NCBI RefSeq assembly: GCF_030733845.1
Contig: NZ_CP132313.1
Location: 434,001-498,000 of the forward strand
Length of the DNA stretch: 64,000 bases
Direction of reading: 5' to 3'
Origin: Shinella zoogloeoides
GTDB taxonomy: Bacteria > Pseudomonadota > Alphaproteobacteria > Rhizobiales > Rhizobiaceae
Every line of letters begins with the position of its first letter. Within the stretch, counting starts at the first letter, position 1. The notes below the pieces were generated by a model. The model searched no databases, was not told where the DNA came from, and was given only the letters and a program-made list of their open reading frames with translations. Of this stretch, positions 61,026 to 64,000 are shown in pieces. The translations under genes were made by a program, and so were the position numbers.

Positions 61026-62183
61026 ATGCTCGAGCTTGCAGAAACAACGCAAAATCCTGGCGACGGTCCATCGATCGTCGAGCTGACCAATTCAATCCTG
61101 CCGATCCTGGCCCAACGCGCTGGGTCGATCGACGAGAGCGACACCTTCGTCGGCGCGAACTACGCGCTGCTCAAGGATACCGGCCTCGTACGAGCGGGCG
61201 TTCCCACCGAACTGGGCGGACTGGGCGCGGAGGTGCCGGAACTTTGCGAGATGCTCAAATCCATCGCGCGGGTCTGCGGTTCCACAGCACTCGCCTTTTC
61301 CATGCACACCCACCAGGTCGCGATCCCCGCCTGGCGCTGGCGAAACCAGAAAGTGACCGCGGTTGAGCCGCTGCTGAGGCGTGTCGCGTCGGAGCAAATC
61401 ATCTTGCTCTCGAGCGGCGGATCGGACTGGATCGGCGGATCCGGGACAGCCACGAAAGTCGACGGCGGATATCGGATCACCGCACGCAAGCGTTTCACAT
61501 CAGGCGCAGCGGCAGGCAACGTCCTGATGACCGGCGCCGTCCTCGAAGACGAGAGCGGGGCACGCTCGGTCCTTCATTTCGGCGTTCCCATGGCATCGCC
61601 GGAGGTTTCGATCGAGGATACCTGGCGAACCCTCGGCATGCGGGGAACCGGCTCGAACGACGTCATGATCGAAAACCTCTTCGTGCCGGATGGAAGCGTT
61701 GCATTTTCCAGGACTGCGGGGCAATGGCACCCCGTCTTTCAAATCATCGGCACCATCGCCTTTCCGCTGATCTACGCTGTCTATCTTGGTGTCGCGGAGA
61801 GCGCTCGCGACATTGCCGTTGAGATGGTCCGTGGCAAATCCGCCAGCGACCATGTGATCGGGCTGGTCGGGCGCATGGAGACGTCGCTGAGAGCTGCGCA
61901 GATCGCCCATCGCTGGATGCTGGAGGTGGTTGGCCGAAACGAACCGTCTGCCGAAACCATCAACGAGGTCATGATCGGCCGTTCTCTCGTCGCACGCCAC
62001 TCAATCGAAGTGACGGAACTTGCCATGGAGGTCGCAGGTGGTGCGGCGTTCTATCGAAGCAACGGGCTTGAGCGGTGCTTCCGCGACATTCAGGGGGCGC
62101 GCTATCATCCGATGCAGCCGGGGCCGCAGTCACACTATGCGGGCTCGTTCGCGCTCGGGCTATCCATTGAGAACATCTTTTGA
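61026..62183 (+). CDS. Acyl-CoA-dehydrogenase-family flavoprotein
   Basis: A 385-residue FAD enzyme of the acyl-CoA dehydrogenase fold. N-terminal helices (DESDTFVGANYALLKDTGLV) are followed by the middle beta domain (SGAAAGNVLMTGAVLEDESG; TWRTLGMRGTGSNDVMIENL) and C-terminal four-helix region (LAMEVAGGAAFYRSNGLERC; RDIQGARYHPMQPG). The subgroup is close to the DszC/SfnC-like oxidases and monooxygenases as much as to true dehydrogenases, so the substrate is open. AGAGAGGAGG precedes the ATG. Probably regulated by the divergent HxlR protein. Confidence 0.82.
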   Translation: MLELAETTQNPGDGPSIVELTNSILPILAQRAGSIDESDTFVGANYALLKDTGLVRAGVPTELGGLGAEVPELCEMLKSIARVCGSTALAFSMHTHQVAIPAWRWRNQKVTAVEPLLRRVASEQIILLSSGGSDWIGGSGTATKVDGGYRITARKRFTSGAAAGNVLMTGAVLEDESGARSVLHFGVPMASPEVSIEDTWRTLGMRGTGSNDVMIENLFVPDGSVAFSRTAGQWHPVFQIIGTIAFPLIYAVYLGVAESARDIAVEMVRGKSASDHVIGLVGRMETSLRAAQIAHRWMLEVVGRNEPSAETINEVMIGRSLVARHSIEVTELAMEVAGGAAFYRSNGLERCFRDIQGARYHPMQPGPQSHYAGSFALGLSIENIF

Positions 62184-62202
62184 CGCCGTCACGGTCACTT
62201 TC

Positions 62203-62248
62203 ACGAGGCCGAACGTATGGAAAGACTGTTCCACCCGTTCGGCCTCGT
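62203..62248. terminator. Long stem-loop after the acyl-CoA dehydrogenase gene
   Basis: ACGAGGCCGAACG (62203-62215) and CGTTCGGCCTCGT (62236-62248), a perfect 13-base stem with a 20-base loop. It lies 20 bases past the stop codon. Neither side has a proper T-run, so it may be a weak or factor-dependent bidirectional terminator separating this gene from the repABC operon. Confidence 0.5.
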
Positions 62249-62325
62249 CGCTAAAAATAACCGGACTTCCTCTGCCCTCCGTCACGGCCCTCAAAGAAAG
62301 CGTTATTTTTCAGATGTTTAGATCA

Positions 62326-62341
62326 GTGGTCAGTTGACCAC
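62326..62341. other. parS: parS-like palindrome, copy 1
   Basis: GTGGTCAGTTGACCAC: 7-base arms around a 2-base centre, downstream of repC. Form and length match the 16-base palindromic centromeres of repABC replicons (GTT-N2-C-N-GC-N-G-N2-AAC type), with changes at positions 3, 9 and 14. In Rhizobium etli p42d the parS also lies downstream of repC. It would bind RepB. Confidence 0.65.
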
Positions 62342-62421
62342 CGAAAACGTGCTGTAAGGCCTACCGATTCGGCTGCAGCAGAGGTGCCTTAAAACATCCA
62401 TATTTTCAATAACTTACATCG

Positions 62422-62437
62422 GTGGTCAGGTGACCAC
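62422..62437. other. parS: parS-like palindrome, copy 2
   Basis: GTGGTCAGGTGACCAC, the same palindrome as copy 1 except one central base, 96 bases away and in a similar flanking context (ATCRGTGGTCAG). Repetition outside any gene makes a functional partition site much more likely. Confidence 0.65.
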
Positions 62438-62489
62438 CCCGAATCTCAGATGGCTGCGGGCACGTCTCGCCTTCAGGGTGGCGGCCATT

Positions 62490-63704
62490 CTATCCGACCT
62501 TCAAGCGTCCCGCCGTGTTGGCCTTGAACAGGGCCATGAGCATCGGGCCGAGCGAGAATTCGCCGCGCTCCGTCCGCCGTGTCAGGTCTCGCAAATATCC
62601 TCCGGGGGAATTGATGAAGTTCGCGCGCTCCAGAATACAGGCAACCGCAACCGCCGCATTTTCCTGCCCCATCGCCTCGCACGCCTCCTGATAGGCCGAA
62701 GGGCTTATGCCAAGCATGGATCTTGCCACGACGGAAGCGGACATCAAATCGCGCCAGCTCCCGATACAACCGCCCGGACCGTAATCTCCAATCGACGGGC
62801 AGGCCTTGAGTACCAAGTCTAACGGAAACGCCTTTAGCCGTTCAACGCCGGGGGTTTGGTTTTTATTCGGCTTCGCGCCCTGCTCTCTTTCAGAGCGAGG
62901 TTCAAATTCAATTGTGGAGTCGGGTTTTGAATTCTGTATGTGGCGCTCGAATTGAGCATCATTGGTGCTAATATTTTCAGATTTTCCTTGGGTTTCCAGT
63001 CTATTGACGATTTCCTCGCGGAGCATTTGCATGCCCTCGAGTGAAGTTGCCAAGTCGGTCGGCGCCGGTGTCCGCGGGATGGCCCGCACAAGAGAAATAT
63101 ACATGTCTTCGACCGCGGTCCAATCGCCGTCCGCGCCCTCTTCCATCGCTGCTGTGATGAGTTTCCGCACATCACGGCGGCAAATCGTCAGGTTTTCCTT
63201 CGCCTTCCTGAAAGCGGCTCGATCGGCCATTACCTGCTGGGCCATCGCGGCCAGTTCCTCAGACCTAGCGAGAAGCGGCGACAAGTCGAAACCGAATGCG
63301 CTCTCGATCTGACCGGCGTCGTCCTTTCGTGCATAGCGTTTGCCGTTGGCGCTGTCCTTTCGTACGATCAGGCCTGCCTCGACGAGAATGGCTATATGCC
63401 GGCGCAAAGTGGCGCCCGCCATTCCGTGCGCACGCAGCGCAAGCTGCGTGTTGGACGGGAAGACGATCAACTGGGCGTCCTGGCGCAATTCATTGCTTGG
63501 ATAAAAGCTCAACAGCGCATCGAGAACAGCAAGGCTGTTGGACTGGATTCCGAGCAGCGCCATGGCCGCCGAAGCGTCCCTAAAGACCTTCCACTTGTCG
63601 GCAGTCTTGCCTTCCCTGATATCCGCCAGCGCCGTCTGGCGTCGCACCAGCGCAAGCGTCATCGGCCGCCGCCCGAAGGGCGTCGTGACATTTCCCGTCT
63701 CCAT
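62490..63704 (-). CDS. repC: RepC replication initiator (repABC)
   Basis: A 404-residue plasmid initiator. It has the family opening TTPFGRRPMTLALVRRQTAL, the winged-helix region (PSNTQLALRAHGMAGATLRR) and C-terminal motifs (PSIGDYGPGGCIGSWRDLMS; RANFINSPGGYLRDLTRRTE). In this family the origin of replication lies inside the repC coding sequence. GGTGAGG precedes the ATG at 63704. Third gene of repABC, separated from repB by 153 bases that hold the antisense RNA. It sets copy number and incompatibility of this replicon. Confidence 0.95.
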   Translation of the reverse strand: METGNVTTPFGRRPMTLALVRRQTALADIREGKTADKWKVFRDASAAMALLGIQSNSLAVLDALLSFYPSNELRQDAQLIVFPSNTQLALRAHGMAGATLRRHIAILVEAGLIVRKDSANGKRYARKDDAGQIESAFGFDLSPLLARSEELAAMAQQVMADRAAFRKAKENLTICRRDVRKLITAAMEEGADGDWTAVEDMYISLVRAIPRTPAPTDLATSLEGMQMLREEIVNRLETQGKSENISTNDAQFERHIQNSKPDSTIEFEPRSEREQGAKPNKNQTPGVERLKAFPLDLVLKACPSIGDYGPGGCIGSWRDLMSASVVARSMLGISPSAYQEACEAMGQENAAVAVACILERANFINSPGGYLRDLTRRTERGEFSLGPMLMALFKANTAGRLKVG

Positions 63705-63761
63705 TGCCTCACCTTTCAGCAGGCAAAAGAAATGAACTCACCAAAACGGTGCCAAAGACTC

Positions 63762-63790
63762 TTGACGAGGATTCGAGGAAATGCGATTCT
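63762..63790 (+). promoter_or_regulatory. Promoter of the repABC antisense RNA
   Basis: TTGACG (63762-63767), 17 bases, GATTCT (63785-63790), pointing against repC. The predicted start is near 63797. Confidence 0.65.
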
Positions 63791-63796
63791 GTTCTT

Positions 63797-63850
63797 GCTA
63801 CAGAGACAAAAGGGCTTCCGCGACGGCGACGTTGTGGGGGCTCTTTTCTT
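63797..63850 (+). ncRNA. ctRNA: repABC counter-transcribed RNA (incompatibility RNA)
   Basis: A small antisense RNA in the repB-repC gap, transcribed opposite to repABC, as in all repABC plasmids. Its intrinsic terminator is plain: AAAAGGGCTTCC (63808-63819) pairs over 12 positions, with three G-U pairs, to GGGGGCTCTTTT (63836-63847), ending in a U-run. It base-pairs with the repC leader to hold down RepC synthesis and defines incompatibility. The ends are predicted from the promoter and terminator. Confidence 0.75.
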
Positions 63851-63857
63851 TTGCTGG

Positions 63858-64000
63858 TTACTCTCCCTGTTTGCGTTGATTGCCGTCGCGATACGCTTGA
63901 TAGAGCGCCGGCACATGCTCGAGCACGAAGGCCGCAAAGTCCGGCGTCGCCTTCTTGTCGATCACGATCTCCAGTTTGGTCTTGCTCTGGCTCACCTGGG
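63858..64000 (-). CDS. repB: RepB partition protein, 3' end (partial)
   Basis: The C-terminal 47 residues end in TAA at 63858-63860 and read SQSKTKLEIVIDKKATPDFA, then LEHVPALYQAYRDGNQR. This is the typical RepB ending. RepB is the ParB-like, parS-binding protein of repABC; the rest lies beyond the right edge. Its location just upstream of the antisense RNA and repC fixes the identity. Confidence 0.88.
   Translation of the reverse strand, partial: QVSQSKTKLEIVIDKKATPDFAAFVLEHVPALYQAYRDGNQRKQGE

Overview
The window reads as part of a repABC-type secondary replicon (plasmid or chromid) of a Rhizobiales alphaproteobacterium, most likely Rhizobiaceae. The right edge carries the 3' end of repB, the repB-repC intergenic antisense RNA and a full repC, all in repABC order on the minus strand, followed by two parS-like palindromes. 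GC content is high, and many genes are types common on rhizobial plasmids: DUF2934, DUF982, DUF1403, a plasmid-borne scpB, an EcfG-type stress regulon and a bacteriophytochrome. No intact transposase, CRISPR array or tRNA was found.

Layout: 0.1-2.5 kb holds a secreted DUF4142 protein and a DUF2934-glgA unit, each with a GGAAC-N16-GGTT promoter. 3.3-5.5 kb is a CHASE4-GGDEF-EAL protein. 5.8-13.8 kb is a metal(loid) resistance island: chrB and chrA, each with a one-base frameshift, then arsR-arsN2-arsC-acr3-(arsC::arsH fusion), and a convergent MFS-arsR2 pair with a divergent DUF6428 gene. 13.9-20.8 kb holds a membrane diguanylate cyclase and a 1771-residue repeat-rich autotransporter. 21.9-25.8 kb has a membrane coiled-coil/ClpP-like pair, an HD hydrolase and small stress-family genes. 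26.0-31.0 kb is a three-subunit molybdenum aldehyde oxidoreductase translationally coupled to a catalase-family gene, behind a perfect GGAAC-N16-CGTT promoter.

32.9-49.3 kb is the centrepiece: a light and photo-oxidative-stress island. It contains stand-alone receivers, an HWE/HisKA_2 kinase, a bacteriophytochrome histidine kinase with its response regulator, a hybrid PAS kinase and a heme oxygenase that can make biliverdin for the phytochrome. It continues with an RpoE-ChrR sigma/anti-sigma pair and its probable targets: a flavin amine oxidase, DUF1295, two cyclopropane-fatty-acid-synthase-family enzymes, DUF2177, DUF2147 and DUF1365. Three promoters of form TGATCC-N18-TA(A/G)A and one TGAACC variant drive divergent transcripts here. 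Red-light sensing and singlet-oxygen response on one plasmid block suggest a combined light-response module.

49.3-58.7 kb is a mosaic of damaged and small genes: a C-terminally truncated ferrochelatase, a second DUF982 gene, a chimeric exonuclease/amidohydrolase ORF, a RelE/Xre toxin-antitoxin pair, a frameshifted DUF3800 gene, scpB, a frameshifted DUF1403 gene and a decayed tyrosine recombinase. 58.8-62.2 kb has a lytic transglycosylase and an HxlR regulator divergent from an acyl-CoA dehydrogenase. 62.3-64.0 kb is the replication/partition locus.

Single-base frameshifts recur (chrB, chrA, a diguanylate cyclase, DUF3800, DUF1403). Several lie in short homopolymers, so sequencing error must be separated from real decay before those genes are called dead.
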